64,000 nucleotides of DNA from Streptococcus pneumoniae (lineage in GTDB: Bacteria > Bacillota > Bacilli > Lactobacillales > Streptococcaceae): contig JBFDTN010000001.1 in NCBI GenBank assembly GCA_040719455.1, positions 1,583,501-1,647,500 of the forward strand. The letters are read 5' to 3'. Positions within the stretch are counted from its first letter, which is position 1, and every line of letters begins with the position of its first letter. The notes beneath the pieces were generated by a model. That model did no database searches. It was given only the letters and a program-made list of their open reading frames with translations, and was not told the origin of the DNA. The translations under genes and the position numbers were made by a program. Positions 55,469 to 64,000 of the stretch are shown here, piece after piece.

Positions 55469-58400
55469 ATGAAACAACGTTTTTCTTTACGTAAGTATAA
55501 GCTAGGCTTAGCCTCTGTTTTACTTGGAATTGCGATCTTTTCAGCAGGACGCCCTGTCCTAGCCGATGAGCTAGTCAGTGCTACTTCGCAAACAACCGAA
55601 GAAGTAGTTTCAAGCACAACAGACACTGCACCACAACCAGTCGTAGAGAGCCAGCCTGAAGTGGCTTCTACATCTGAGGTAGCAACTCCAGCTCCTAATC
55701 TGGAAGTGCCTGCTCCAGCTCCAGAAGCTACCAATCTGGTGGAAAATCTAGCTGAGACAGCGCAAACAGCAGAACCTACTGCTACGGCTCTACCTCTCAG
55801 TGAGAGCAGCAATGCCTTAATCAACCTTTCTCCTGCTTGGAAAGAAGGCTATAAAGGAGAGGGCATGGTAGTTGCCGTCATCGACTCTGGTCTTGATGTC
55901 GAACACGACGTTCTCCATCTCTCAGACCCTCTAACTGCCAAGTATAAAGACAAAGAATCCTTTGAAGCGGTGAAAACAGCCGCAGGAATCTCCTATGGAA
56001 ATTGGTATAACGACAAGGTCATCTTTGGCTATAACTACATGGAAAGCAATTCTGAAATCAAGGAATCAGAAGAGGGATCGCATGGCATGCACGTTGCTGG
56101 TATCGCTGTGGGAAATCCAACCAAACCAGATAGCAGTGGCGAGTACATCTACGGTGTCGCTCCAGAAGCACAGCTGATGTTTATGCGGGTATTCTCAGAT
56201 ACCATCCAGGGTACAGATGCTTCCCTGTATGTCCGTGCGATTGAGGATGCTGTTAAGTTAGGCGCTGATAGTATCAACCTCAGTCTCGGAGGCGCAAATG
56301 GTTCTCTCATCAATGTCGGCTCTGCTCTTGATGAAGCGATTGACCGCGCGAAAAAAGCGGGAGTTAGCGTTGTAATCGCTGCTGGAAATGACGGAGCTTT
56401 TGGCTCAGGGCATGCCGCTCCTTTAGCTGAAAATCCTGACTACGGCCTGGTCGGAAGTCCTTCTACCGCTGCTGGTGCTATTTCTGTGGCGTCTTACAAT
56501 AACTCCACCATTACAACAGAAATCATGAATGTGGTAAGCTCTGATAGCAACCAGCCTCTTTATAACGGCAAGGTGCCAGTCATCGTTTCTGACAGCGTCA
56601 TCCCCTTTGAAGCTGGAGAGTCCTACGACTATGTCTTTGCAGGACTTGGAAAAGAAGAAGATTTTGAAAATATCGATGTCACAGGAAAACTTGCCCTCAT
56701 CAAGCGTGGCGAAATTACCTTCGTTGAAAAGATTAGCAATGCTGTCGCAAAGGGAGCCGTTGGTGCCATTATCTTTAACAACCAAGAAGGTGCCAACATC
56801 AGCATGAGTCTTGATGAATTGACAAAAGTGGTCCCAAGTGCCTTTATCCCGCTCAGTTTCGGGGAAGAATTAGTAAAAGGCAACTACCAAGTGCAATTCA
56901 ACAAGCAAAATGGTATGATTCCAAATCCAGAAGCCAAGCAATTATCTGACTTCTCTAGCTGGGGATTAACCGTTGATGGCGAATTAAAACCGGATGTAGC
57001 AGCACCAGGTGGTGCGATTTACTCCTCTATCAACAATGGAAAATACGAATCTAAAAACGGAACCAGTATGGCTTCACCACATGTCGCTGGAGTTGCTGTC
57101 CTTGTCAAACAATACCTCAATCAAAAATACCCAAGTAAAACACCAGAAGAAATCGAATCTTTGGTGAAAAACTTGATTATGAGTACGGCAAAACCTCATT
57201 TTAATGAGGAAACGCTAGCCTATACTTCTCCACGTCAACAAGGGGCAGGGCTTGTTGACACACATGGAGCTGTTTCAACAGACCTCTATGTGACTGGTAC
57301 AAATAACTACGCTAGTCTCAGCCTCGGCAATGTCGATTCGAACTTCACCCTATCACTCTTACTCCACAACATCAGTGATACAGATAAGACCCTCACTTAT
57401 GTGACGGAAGTCAACACAGATACTGTTGAAGATGGTCACATTACCTTGAAACCTCGCTTACTGGAGCAGTTAAAGGGCGAAACCGTTACTGTCAAAGCCA
57501 ATAGTAGCCTTGCAATTACCGTTAAGGTCGATGCTAGTAAATTCCACGATGAACTCATCGAGCAAATGCCAAATGGGTACTACTTAGAAGGCTTTGTGCG
57601 TTTCCTTGATGCTGACCAAAAAGAAGTTGTCAGCATCCCTTATGTCGGCTTCAACGGCGAATGGCAGAATCTCGCTGTTCTTGAAAGCTCTATCTATGAA
57701 TTACTCAAAGATAATAAGGATGGTTTTTATTTTGCGCGTGTGGATGATCACACAGCCGCAAGCGATAGCGATGCAACTGCCTTGGTGACAGCTAGCTCTG
57801 AATACGTCGTTTCCCTCAAGAAAAGAGAAAACCGTGGGGTAGTCATTTTGGGTAGCCAAGTAGACGCTGACGGTGACTCTGTCATTCAAGTGGATGAAAC
57901 AGGAAATGTTCTCCTTGCATTCTCGCCAAACAATGATAAAAACCAAGACATTATCGGTCTAAAAGGGGTATTTCTCAGAAACTACCGCAATCTTGTGGCT
58001 AGTGTTTATAAAGCAGATGACCAAGCAATGGAACATCCGATTTGGCAAAGTGAGGCTGCTGAGGGGGATAAAAACTTCTTCTCAGGAGATCCGAAAAAAC
58101 CAAAATCAAGCGTTATTGATGAGAGCATCTGGGATGGTACAGATAAAGATGGAAATGATGTAGCTGATGGCACTTACAAATACGTTGTTCGCTACACCCC
58201 TCTTGTTCCTGGAGCAAAAGAGCAAACCATCACATTTGATGTCATTCTTGATCGCAAGTATCCAATCATTACAACAGGCATCTATGATGAGGGAACTCGT
58301 CACTTCACCCCTCGAGCTGTCATTGAAGAAGGTGGCTCAGGTATCAAACTTGAGCAAGTCTTCTATCTCCATGCAGATGACAAAGGCTTGACCTATACCA

Positions 58401-61093
58401 CTCAAGACTCTTCAAACTATGATAATAAAGTGTTGATTGAGCGCAACGCAGACGGTAGCTACACACTGCCAGAAAATGTAGATCTACAAGAAATCTACTA
58501 TGCAGTCGAAGACCATGCTGGAAACGGACAAGTCCTGCCTCTTTCTGAAATCATCTTGACGGACAATCACTCTGGACGCGTACAAATCGGTATCAGGGAT
58601 GAGCAAAACAACGCACTAAATACACTTTATACCTATATCATCCATGATCATAAGGGACAGGTCGTAAATCCTCTCCTCACCCCATCTGGTCTTGTTATCT
58701 TACCTTTTGGAGACTACAATGTTGAATTGGTAGCCTATGATCGGGATAATCTGAAACCTGTCAGCGCAAAAGTCTTGCCACTACAAGTCTCAGAAGATAA
58801 AAGCTACACAACTCTTCATTTCCTCATGAAATCCCTCACTTGGGCTCCTGTGGATATCCAGTTTAATCAAGCGGCACAATCTGTGGAAGTCACTCTGTTA
58901 GACGCTGAAGGACGTACATTTGTACTGCCACTTGAAAAATACTTGGCAAATACCTACGGAAAAGATGTACCAACTGGTAATTACCAACTACAAGTTACCT
59001 TGCCAGAAGGGCTTGAGCTCCTCGAAGACATTCAGGAATTGATCGTGTCTCCAGCTGTGACAAACCACCAAGCACTAACCATTATTGACAAACGTAATCT
59101 CCTAGCCTTGATTGAGCAGTTAAAAGCGATTTCTGAAGAAGCTCGTTACTTCAACGCTCAAGAGGCAACCCTGACTGCCTTTACAGAAAGCCTTCAAGCA
59201 GCAAAAGAAATTGCTAGTCAAAAACAAACTCAAGAAACGTTAGATAAGGTAACAGCTCAACTAGAAGCTGCGCTTAAGGCTTTGGACGGAAAAGAGACAG
59301 ACTTCAGCAAACTCCTTGAAGCCTTGAAACAGTACAGCCCAGTTGTGGCTTCTGCGACCTATTTCAATGCAGATAGTGATAAAAAGCTAATCTATGACAC
59401 CACCTACCGTGTGGCTCAGCTTTTGGTCGATAAAGCAGGTATGACGCAAAAAGACGTGGATGCTGGTCTTCAACAACTTCTTGACGCCCAAGCTGCCTTG
59501 AACGGTCAACCAACCAACCTTAGCCGTCTTAAGGAATTGGTGAGCCAAGATCAGACATTACGAACAACGGCTGCTAGCTATGTATTTGCCACAGAGCCTC
59601 AAAAAGCCTTGTATGAAGCAAGTATTGATGCTGCTAAAGCAATCTTAACAGACCCTGCTGCTACTCAAGAGCAAGTCAACCAAGCCATCGCAACTCTTGA
59701 AAAAGCAATCAAAGATCTTGATGGTCGTCCTGCTTATACAGCAAACCTTGAAAGTCTAGTAGCTGATCAAGTAGAATTCCAACAAACAAGTGCTAAGTAC
59801 CGCTTTGCGACAGAGACAGCCCAAGCAGAATACGCAACAGCTCTTACCGCTGCTAAAGCTGTGCTTACAAATCCACTGGCGAGTCAAGCAGAAGTCGATC
59901 AAGCTCTTGCCATCCTCAAACAAGCCATGGAAAACCTTGACGGACTTGAGCCTAATAAAGCTAGCTTGGAAACATTAGTTCAAGCACAAGCAACGTTCCA
60001 ACAAACAAGTGCTAAGTACCGCTTTGCGACAGAGACAGCTCAAGCAGAATACGCAACAACTCTTGCCGCTGCTAAAGCTGTGCTTACAAATCCACTGGCG
60101 AGCCAAGCGGAAATTGATCAAGCTCTAGCAACCCTCAAACAAGCCATGGAAAACCTTGACGGACTTGAGCCTAATAAGACAAGTTTAGATAAATTAGTTC
60201 AAGCACAAGCAACGTTCCAAGAAACAAGTGCTAAGTACCGCTTTGCGACAGAGACAGCTCAAGCAGAATACGCAACAGCTATTGCCGCTGCTAAAGCTGT
60301 GCTTACAAATCCACTGGCGAGCCAAGCAGAAGTTGATCAAGTTCTAGCAACCCTCAAACAAGCCATGGAAAACCTTGACGGGGTTGAACCTAACAAGACA
60401 AGCTTGGAGGAGTTAGTTCAAGCACAAGCAACGTTCCAAGGAACGAGCGCTAAGTACCGCTTTGCGACAGAGACAGCTCAAGCAGAATACGCAACAACTC
60501 TTGCCGCTGCTAAAGCTGTGCTTACAAATCCACTGGCGAGCCAAGCGGAAATTGATCAAGCTCTAGCAACCCTCAAACAAGCCATGGAAAACCTTGACGG
60601 AGTTGAGCCTAATAAGACAAGTTTAGATAAATTAGTTCAAGTACAAGCGACATTCCAAGAAACAAGTGCTAAGTACCACTATGCAACTAAAACCACTCAA
60701 GGAAGCTATGCGACTGCTCTTGTCCTTGCACAAACTGCCTTGAGCAATCCACTTGCAAGCCAAGCAGAGATTGACGCTGCAAAAGAGACTCTTGAAAAAG
60801 CGATGGCAGAGCTCGATGGTGTTGAACCTCAAAAACAACCAACACTGATTGCACAACCAGCTAAAAAACAAGAAACACCTACAAGAAAACCTGTCAGCCT
60901 CCCTGCTCCATCTCTTCTTGCTACGACAACTACTACCAGTAAGAAAGTAGAAACAACTACTCTACCAGTTGCCACAACAAAAGCAACCTTACCAAAAACA
61001 GGTAGCACAACGCTTGACACCAACCTTGTAGCCGCAGGATTTATCCTCCTAGGACTTGGTTTTATGGTTCAAAAACGCAAAGAACAACAATAA
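55469..61093 (+). CDS. Cell-wall anchored subtilisin-like protease with FIVAR repeats
   Basis: An 1,874-residue S8 protease of the lactocepin/C5a peptidase group. YKLGLASVLLG-type signal peptide ending at about residue 32; then a Pro/Thr-rich linker; catalytic Asp139 (VIDSGLD), His204 (HGMHVAG) and Ser533 (GTSMASPHVAG), with a PA insert between His and Ser. Fn3-like and beta-rich domains follow to about residue 1200. The C-terminal 650 residues hold about eight FIVAR-type repeats of about 73 residues, five nearly identical. LPKTG, a hydrophobic helix and KRKEQQ make the sortase anchor. Preceded by AAAGGAG. Likely role: degrading host or surface proteins. Confidence 0.92.
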   Translation: MKQRFSLRKYKLGLASVLLGIAIFSAGRPVLADELVSATSQTTEEVVSSTTDTAPQPVVESQPEVASTSEVATPAPNLEVPAPAPEATNLVENLAETAQTAEPTATALPLSESSNALINLSPAWKEGYKGEGMVVAVIDSGLDVEHDVLHLSDPLTAKYKDKESFEAVKTAAGISYGNWYNDKVIFGYNYMESNSEIKESEEGSHGMHVAGIAVGNPTKPDSSGEYIYGVAPEAQLMFMRVFSDTIQGTDASLYVRAIEDAVKLGADSINLSLGGANGSLINVGSALDEAIDRAKKAGVSVVIAAGNDGAFGSGHAAPLAENPDYGLVGSPSTAAGAISVASYNNSTITTEIMNVVSSDSNQPLYNGKVPVIVSDSVIPFEAGESYDYVFAGLGKEEDFENIDVTGKLALIKRGEITFVEKISNAVAKGAVGAIIFNNQEGANISMSLDELTKVVPSAFIPLSFGEELVKGNYQVQFNKQNGMIPNPEAKQLSDFSSWGLTVDGELKPDVAAPGGAIYSSINNGKYESKNGTSMASPHVAGVAVLVKQYLNQKYPSKTPEEIESLVKNLIMSTAKPHFNEETLAYTSPRQQGAGLVDTHGAVSTDLYVTGTNNYASLSLGNVDSNFTLSLLLHNISDTDKTLTYVTEVNTDTVEDGHITLKPRLLEQLKGETVTVKANSSLAITVKVDASKFHDELIEQMPNGYYLEGFVRFLDADQKEVVSIPYVGFNGEWQNLAVLESSIYELLKDNKDGFYFARVDDHTAASDSDATALVTASSEYVVSLKKRENRGVVILGSQVDADGDSVIQVDETGNVLLAFSPNNDKNQDIIGLKGVFLRNYRNLVASVYKADDQAMEHPIWQSEAAEGDKNFFSGDPKKPKSSVIDESIWDGTDKDGNDVADGTYKYVVRYTPLVPGAKEQTITFDVILDRKYPIITTGIYDEGTRHFTPRAVIEEGGSGIKLEQVFYLHADDKGLTYTTQDSSNYDNKVLIERNADGSYTLPENVDLQEIYYAVEDHAGNGQVLPLSEIILTDNHSGRVQIGIRDEQNNALNTLYTYIIHDHKGQVVNPLLTPSGLVILPFGDYNVELVAYDRDNLKPVSAKVLPLQVSEDKSYTTLHFLMKSLTWAPVDIQFNQAAQSVEVTLLDAEGRTFVLPLEKYLANTYGKDVPTGNYQLQVTLPEGLELLEDIQELIVSPAVTNHQALTIIDKRNLLALIEQLKAISEEARYFNAQEATLTAFTESLQAAKEIASQKQTQETLDKVTAQLEAALKALDGKETDFSKLLEALKQYSPVVASATYFNADSDKKLIYDTTYRVAQLLVDKAGMTQKDVDAGLQQLLDAQAALNGQPTNLSRLKELVSQDQTLRTTAASYVFATEPQKALYEASIDAAKAILTDPAATQEQVNQAIATLEKAIKDLDGRPAYTANLESLVADQVEFQQTSAKYRFATETAQAEYATALTAAKAVLTNPLASQAEVDQALAILKQAMENLDGLEPNKASLETLVQAQATFQQTSAKYRFATETAQAEYATTLAAAKAVLTNPLASQAEIDQALATLKQAMENLDGLEPNKTSLDKLVQAQATFQETSAKYRFATETAQAEYATAIAAAKAVLTNPLASQAEVDQVLATLKQAMENLDGVEPNKTSLEELVQAQATFQGTSAKYRFATETAQAEYATTLAAAKAVLTNPLASQAEIDQALATLKQAMENLDGVEPNKTSLDKLVQVQATFQETSAKYHYATKTTQGSYATALVLAQTALSNPLASQAEIDAAKETLEKAMAELDGVEPQKQPTLIAQPAKKQETPTRKPVSLPAPSLLATTTTTSKKVETTTLPVATTKATLPKTGSTTLDTNLVAAGFILLGLGFMVQKRKEQQ
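59725..60820 (+). repeat. 219-bp tandem repeats in the protease gene
   Basis: The string TGCTAAGTAC (CGCTAAGTAC in the fourth unit) recurs at 59791, 60010, 60229, 60448 and 60667, exactly 219 bp apart. The first four units are almost identical; the last has diverged at the 3' end. Each unit encodes 73 residues with AKYRFATETAQAEYAT and ASQAEIDQALATLKQA. More divergent protein repeats precede them from about 59100. Confidence 0.92.
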
Positions 61094-61124
61094 CATCTCT
61101 TCAAACTAGGCGGAGACAAACTTC

Positions 61125-61155
61125 AGAGATTGGGAACATTCCCAGTCTCTTTTTG
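61125..61155 (+). terminator. Terminator of the protease gene
   Basis: AGAGATTGGGA, loop ACAT, TCCCAGTCTCT, then TTTTTG. A strong stem with one mismatch. Confidence 0.88.
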
Positions 61156-61159
61156 CATA

Positions 61160-61256
61160 TATAGTTATTTCGTTTTGATTTAGTATGAGGCAACGTCGCA
61201 GACATCACTAAAGTTAGGCAGAGTAACGACATAATAAATCAAAACGAAATGACTAT
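61160..61256 (+). repeat. Repeat A copy 9 (short form, altered ends)
   Basis: Ends TATAGTTATTTCGTTTTGATTT and, read inward from the right, TATAGTCATTTCGTTTTGATTT. Both ends carry TTTCG where all other copies have TTTAG. The central hairpin is missing. Confidence 0.75.
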
Positions 61257-61262
61257 ATTTTC

Positions 61263-61316
61263 TTGACAAGCTCTATCAATAGGTATATAATTTATATATA
61301 AAATAATTATATATAA
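61263..61316 (+). promoter_or_regulatory. PadR operon promoter and operator
   Basis: -35 TTGACA (61263-61268), 17-bp spacer, -10 TATAAT (61286-61291), a near-perfect sigma-A promoter. Directly downstream is the AT-only dyad TTATATATAAAATAA, TTATATATAA (about 61291-61316), the kind of palindrome PadR proteins bind. Autoregulation is likely. Confidence 0.72.
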
Positions 61317-61343
61317 TTTTTTAATACATAAGGAGGTGAGAGT

Positions 61344-61661
61344 ATGTATTTCCCCGTATCATCGACCTTGATTGAATTTCTAATCTTATCCATTGTGGAA
61401 AAGGAGGATTCCTATGGCTATGAGATTAGTCAGACCATCAAGCTCATCGCAAATATCAAAGAGTCCACGCTCTATCCGATTTTGAAAAAATTGGAAAAAA
61501 ACGACTTTTTGACCACTTATTCTCAGGAATACCAAGGGAGAAAACGCAAATACTACTCCATTACCCAAGGAGGCGTTGAAGAACTTGCTGTCCAAAAATT
61601 AGAGTGGGAACATCATACGGAAACTATTGCAGGGATTATTGAAGGGAGGATTCGAAAATGA
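61344..61661 (+). CDS. PadR-family transcriptional regulator
   Basis: A 105-residue PadR protein: winged HTH with LSIVEKEDSYGYEISQTIKL and ESTLYPILKKLEKNDFLTTY, then the RKRKYYSITQGGVEEL wing, with a short C-terminal helix for dimerisation. GGAGGTGAG precedes the ATG. Overlaps the DUF1700 gene (ATGA) and probably represses its own operon. Confidence 0.93.
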   Translation: MYFPVSSTLIEFLILSIVEKEDSYGYEISQTIKLIANIKESTLYPILKKLEKNDFLTTYSQEYQGRKRKYYSITQGGVEELAVQKLEWEHHTETIAGIIEGRIRK

Positions 61662-62254
61662 CACGCGACGAATATCTAACACAACTCAAAAAATACTTGA
61701 AAAAATTACCCCAAAAAGATTATGAAGAAGCGATTGACTACTTCACCGAGTATTTCGACGAGGTCGGTCCAGAAAACGAAGAAAGGGCGATTGAAGAATT
61801 GGGTACACCTAAAGAAGCTGCCCATGATGTCCTTCGTGACCTCTTAAAAGAAAAAGTGAATAGCGATGAGCCTGAGCAACGAAAACATATTCTTTTGATT
61901 GGGATTTTAGCACTCTTTGCAGCACCTGTGGCAATACCCGTAGCTATCGGTATTGCAGCTAGCATCATCGGCTTACTATTAGGCATTCTTGCGGTTGCCT
62001 TTACACTTTGCTTCACCATTTGTTTACTGAGTTTTACGACTTTTTTGATAGGTGCTAGCCTCATTTGGGAGAGCTTTACCGTACTGCTTGCGACATCTAG
62101 CAATGCCTTTGCCCTTGGTTTTGGTTTGGGCTTATTTGCCATAGGAGCTTCTCTCTTAACCTTTCTAGCTGCCTTTTACATCATCAAAGGGACAAAATGG
62201 ACTCTTTTAAAAGTCATTCAAGGAATTAGCCAAAGAAGGAGGAAAGTAGCATGA
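61658..62254 (+). CDS. DUF1700 membrane protein (HAAS domain)
   Basis: A 198-residue protein. The N-terminal HAAS domain (MTRDEYLTQLKKYLKKLPQK, YEEAIDYFTEYFDEVG) covers about 60 residues; helices follow from about residue 82 to 178. The family accompanies PadR regulators and DUF4097 proteins. Function unproven; such modules are linked to envelope stress and heme or antimicrobial responses in some firmicutes. Overlaps both neighbours by 4 bp. Confidence 0.87.
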   Translation: MTRDEYLTQLKKYLKKLPQKDYEEAIDYFTEYFDEVGPENEERAIEELGTPKEAAHDVLRDLLKEKVNSDEPEQRKHILLIGILALFAAPVAIPVAIGIAASIIGLLLGILAVAFTLCFTICLLSFTTFLIGASLIWESFTVLLATSSNAFALGFGLGLFAIGASLLTFLAAFYIIKGTKWTLLKVIQGISQRRRKVA

Positions 62255-63318
62255 AAAAATGGAAATCATTCGTATTTGGAGCAGGCTTGGCTTCCCTTGT
62301 CCTTGGTATGGCGCTAAGCGCCATCGGCATTCGTAACGAGGGCTTTAAAGACATTGAGACAGCCTATGGAAAAGTGACCTTTACCGAGGATATTTCGGAA
62401 AAAGAAAGCAAGACACTCAAAAAAGTCAGCGTGGACGTGGATACCCAGCATGTCCTCATCATTCCTTCCCTCGATAATCAAATCCATATCCGCTATTTTG
62501 TAGCCGATAAACAAAAAGATAAGATTCGTCATACGTTAAAAGACGGCACACTCTCGATTCATGAGCAGAATCACCATGATTCCCATCTCGAACTCTCAAG
62601 TGGCTTTGCGCCTTTGGTCAGCTTTATCCAACATAATCAACGTAATGCCTATAATGTCTACATCGAAGTTCCAGAAGGACTTGCCCTTAATGAGGTGAAA
62701 GCCACTGTTCTCCAAGGAGATATCAAAATCGGTGACATTAGTAGCCAGACAGTGTTCGCAAATAGCGATTTTGGCAATGTCAATCTTGAACAGACAAACT
62801 TCAAAAAAGGAGAGTTCAAGGTCAATCAGGGGATCATTGGGCTAAATCAATTAGCACTTGAACAGGTCACCATCAAATCCAGTGGTCAGCTAAACATCTT
62901 TAAGAGTAACCTCTCAAAGACTGATATTACAGGCGAAGATGGACCTGTCTTTATCCAGCAAAGCAATCTACTTGAGAGCAAAGTCACCAATCCAGATGAC
63001 ACGATAGCCATGTTCAAAGGGCAACTGACAAGCAGTCAATTTAAGACAACAACGGGCGATATCAACTTCTCTCACACAAGTTTCACGGGAAACAATACCG
63101 CAACCACTCAAGATGGCAAGACTCAAATGAGACTCAACCAAAAAGAACTCAATCACCTTCACCTCTTTGCTCAGACCAAACAAGGAGAGCTCACCTCTGA
63201 CTTTGACGGCAAACAATCCACCCAAACCTACGAACACCAGGTAGAACCGTCAGGAAATAACATCACTCTCACCTCTGACACAGGAGACATTGAAATCCTA
63301 AATAATCCATATGGATAA
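62251..63318 (+). CDS. DUF4097-family surface protein
   Basis: A 355-residue protein with one N-terminal membrane anchor (WKSFVFGAGLASLVLGMALS) and a long beta-helix-like extracellular domain of the DUF4097 (adhesin-like) type, with short repeated motifs (TVLQGDIKIGDISSQTVFAN, TSDTGDIEILNNPYG at the end). Third gene of the PadR operon. Partner or effector of the DUF1700 protein by context only. Confidence 0.85.
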   Translation: MKKWKSFVFGAGLASLVLGMALSAIGIRNEGFKDIETAYGKVTFTEDISEKESKTLKKVSVDVDTQHVLIIPSLDNQIHIRYFVADKQKDKIRHTLKDGTLSIHEQNHHDSHLELSSGFAPLVSFIQHNQRNAYNVYIEVPEGLALNEVKATVLQGDIKIGDISSQTVFANSDFGNVNLEQTNFKKGEFKVNQGIIGLNQLALEQVTIKSSGQLNIFKSNLSKTDITGEDGPVFIQQSNLLESKVTNPDDTIAMFKGQLTSSQFKTTTGDINFSHTSFTGNNTATTQDGKTQMRLNQKELNHLHLFAQTKQGELTSDFDGKQSTQTYEHQVEPSGNNITLTSDTGDIEILNNPYG

Positions 63319-63323
63319 CTCAT

Positions 63324-63358
63324 AAAAATAAGACTGAGCATCTACTCAGTCTTATTTT
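63324..63358. terminator. Bidirectional terminator after the PadR operon
   Basis: AAATAAGACTGAG, loop CATCTA, CTCAGTCTTATTT, with T-runs on both strands; the PadR operon and the GFA pseudogene converge here. Confidence 0.88.
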
Positions 63359-63719
63359 TTATATCTCTTCTAGCCAAGGAAGAACTTCCTCATCATGAAT
63401 GTGTTTTCTCGCTAACGAACTGAGATCTTGGTCGCAGCCATCTATCGTTCCCAACTTCAACATCAACTTATGTGGCATATCGTCTTTGATATGATAGAGT
63501 TGGCTATGGCAGGTTTTGCAATAATAGCGCTTTTTCCCTGGTGATGATTCGTAGATCACTAATGACTCTTGACCAGATAGCAAGGTAAAGCTAGACAAGT
63601 CCACCACCGAATTTGCCGAAAAAGCTGTTGCACTAGCTTTTCTGCAAAAAGACAATAGGAAATGTAAGCTCTGTGACTTCATAGCTCACCTCACGGCACA
63701 AACACGAACCTGTAATCAT
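63359..63719 (-). pseudogene. GFA-family (CENP-V/GFA zinc) protein, frameshifted near the 5' end
   Basis: The 3' frame encodes a GFA domain: CRKASATAFSANSVVDLSSF, YESSPGKKRYYCKTCHSQLY, LKLGTIDG. Its N-terminal zinc site is missing. A different frame upstream starts at ATG 63717-63719 after GGAGGAG and reads MITGSCLCREVSYEVTELTF with the expected CxC motif, then hits TAG. An indel at about 63640-63650 joins the two, with part of the second Cys motif lost. An internal ATG could still give a 107-residue fragment. The parent family includes formaldehyde-activating and other zinc carbon-sulfur lyases. Confidence 0.75.
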
Positions 63720-63778
63720 CAAATGACTCCTCCTTATACGAAAAATCAAGGTCGCTTGTTAGTCGAACTTGACTACTT

Positions 63779-64000
63779 TTAATGAAGTGAAAATTCTCTC
63801 ACATTGCCCTCATAGTTCGCCCATTCCTTGCTGAAAAAGGCTGGATTGATATGATAAGCTGGGGCGGGTTTAGGATTTGAAACAAAAGGATCAACGACCT
63901 TGTCAAACTCGAGCCAACCCAGCCAGCCCATGTGAATGGTGTCCTGCATGAAGTAGGGCTTGCCACCATCTTTTGAGAAGTCAGCGATATGGCTAAAACC
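63779..64000 (-). CDS. dltD: DltD, C-terminal part (cut by window edge)
   Basis: The last 73 codons of a protein whose sequence (PYFMQDTIHMGWLGWLEFDK, then PAYHINPAFFSKEWANYEGN) matches the C-terminus of DltD, the membrane protein that completes D-alanylation of teichoic acids. The rest of the dlt operon lies beyond the window. The stop TAA is at 63779-63781, 60 bp from the GFA start. Confidence 0.85.
   Translation of the reverse strand, partial: GFSHIADFSKDGGKPYFMQDTIHMGWLGWLEFDKVVDPFVSNPKPAPAYHINPAFFSKEWANYEGNVREFSLH

Overview
The window is a low-GC Gram-positive chromosome segment, almost certainly from a Streptococcus. The evidence is the gene order mutL - transporter - ruvA - tag - cinA - recA - spxA with a competence cin-box, the malQP/malXCDA/malR regulon, the mutS - argR/argS cluster, LPXTG surface proteins, a DltD end, and several families of dispersed streptococcal repeats. 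The order resembles that of the pneumococcus, mitis, sanguinis and suis lineages. I cannot name the species from the sequence. There is no rRNA, tRNA or CRISPR array.

Layout. 1-282 is the 5' end of argG. 606-1700 holds a lipoprotein gene and spxA. 1924-9474 is a leftward DNA repair and competence block: recA, cinA, a GNAT gene, tag, ruvA, an MFS gene and mutL. 9702-11546 has a small membrane protein whose upstream region is taken by an IS30-type insertion sequence, plus a frameshifted membrane-protein remnant. 11702-12609 is a LytTR regulator with its DUF3021 membrane partner. 12874-18026 holds mutS and argR facing argS. 18237-19308 holds nrdI and a membrane protein. 19721-31866 is the maltodextrin regulon: malP and malQ to the left, malX, malC, malD, malA, malR and an intracellular pullulanase to the right, with four CRE/MalR-type operators in the divergent promoter region.

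31911-35471 contains a large secreted LysM-G5-CAP protein and a lone serine recombinase. Between them lie two related 30-bp dyads in inverted orientation that flank the recombinase terminator. This is the best candidate in the window for an undescribed DNA-inversion switch. 35850-41806 holds yitT, aspS, hisS, a GNAT gene and two small membrane proteins. 41918-45476 holds a DUF59 protein, a complete IS3 (IS150-like) element and ilvD.

45741-49575 has rpmF and rpmG, then a short accessory island: a hypothetical protein, an LPXTG SEC10/PgrA-like protein broken by one in-frame TAA, and a divergent XRE regulator. It looks like the remnant of a conjugative element at the 3' end of rpmG. 49754-55306 holds metabolic and repair genes, including a MerR regulator also broken by one in-frame TAA. 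55469-61093 is a cell-wall anchored subtilisin-like protease of 1,874 residues with near-identical 219-bp FIVAR-type repeats. 61344-63318 is a PadR/DUF1700/DUF4097 operon. The window ends with a frameshifted GFA-family gene and the 3' end of dltD.

The region is rich in small repeats. Family A is RUP-like, with TATAGT-type ends, and has nine copies. Family B is about 160 bp with three copies. A is inserted in B at one locus, and B in A at another. Family C is a longer intergenic repeat with two copies, and there is one BOX-like element. All coordinates and starts come from reading the sequence; function calls rest on recognised motifs, not on database searches.
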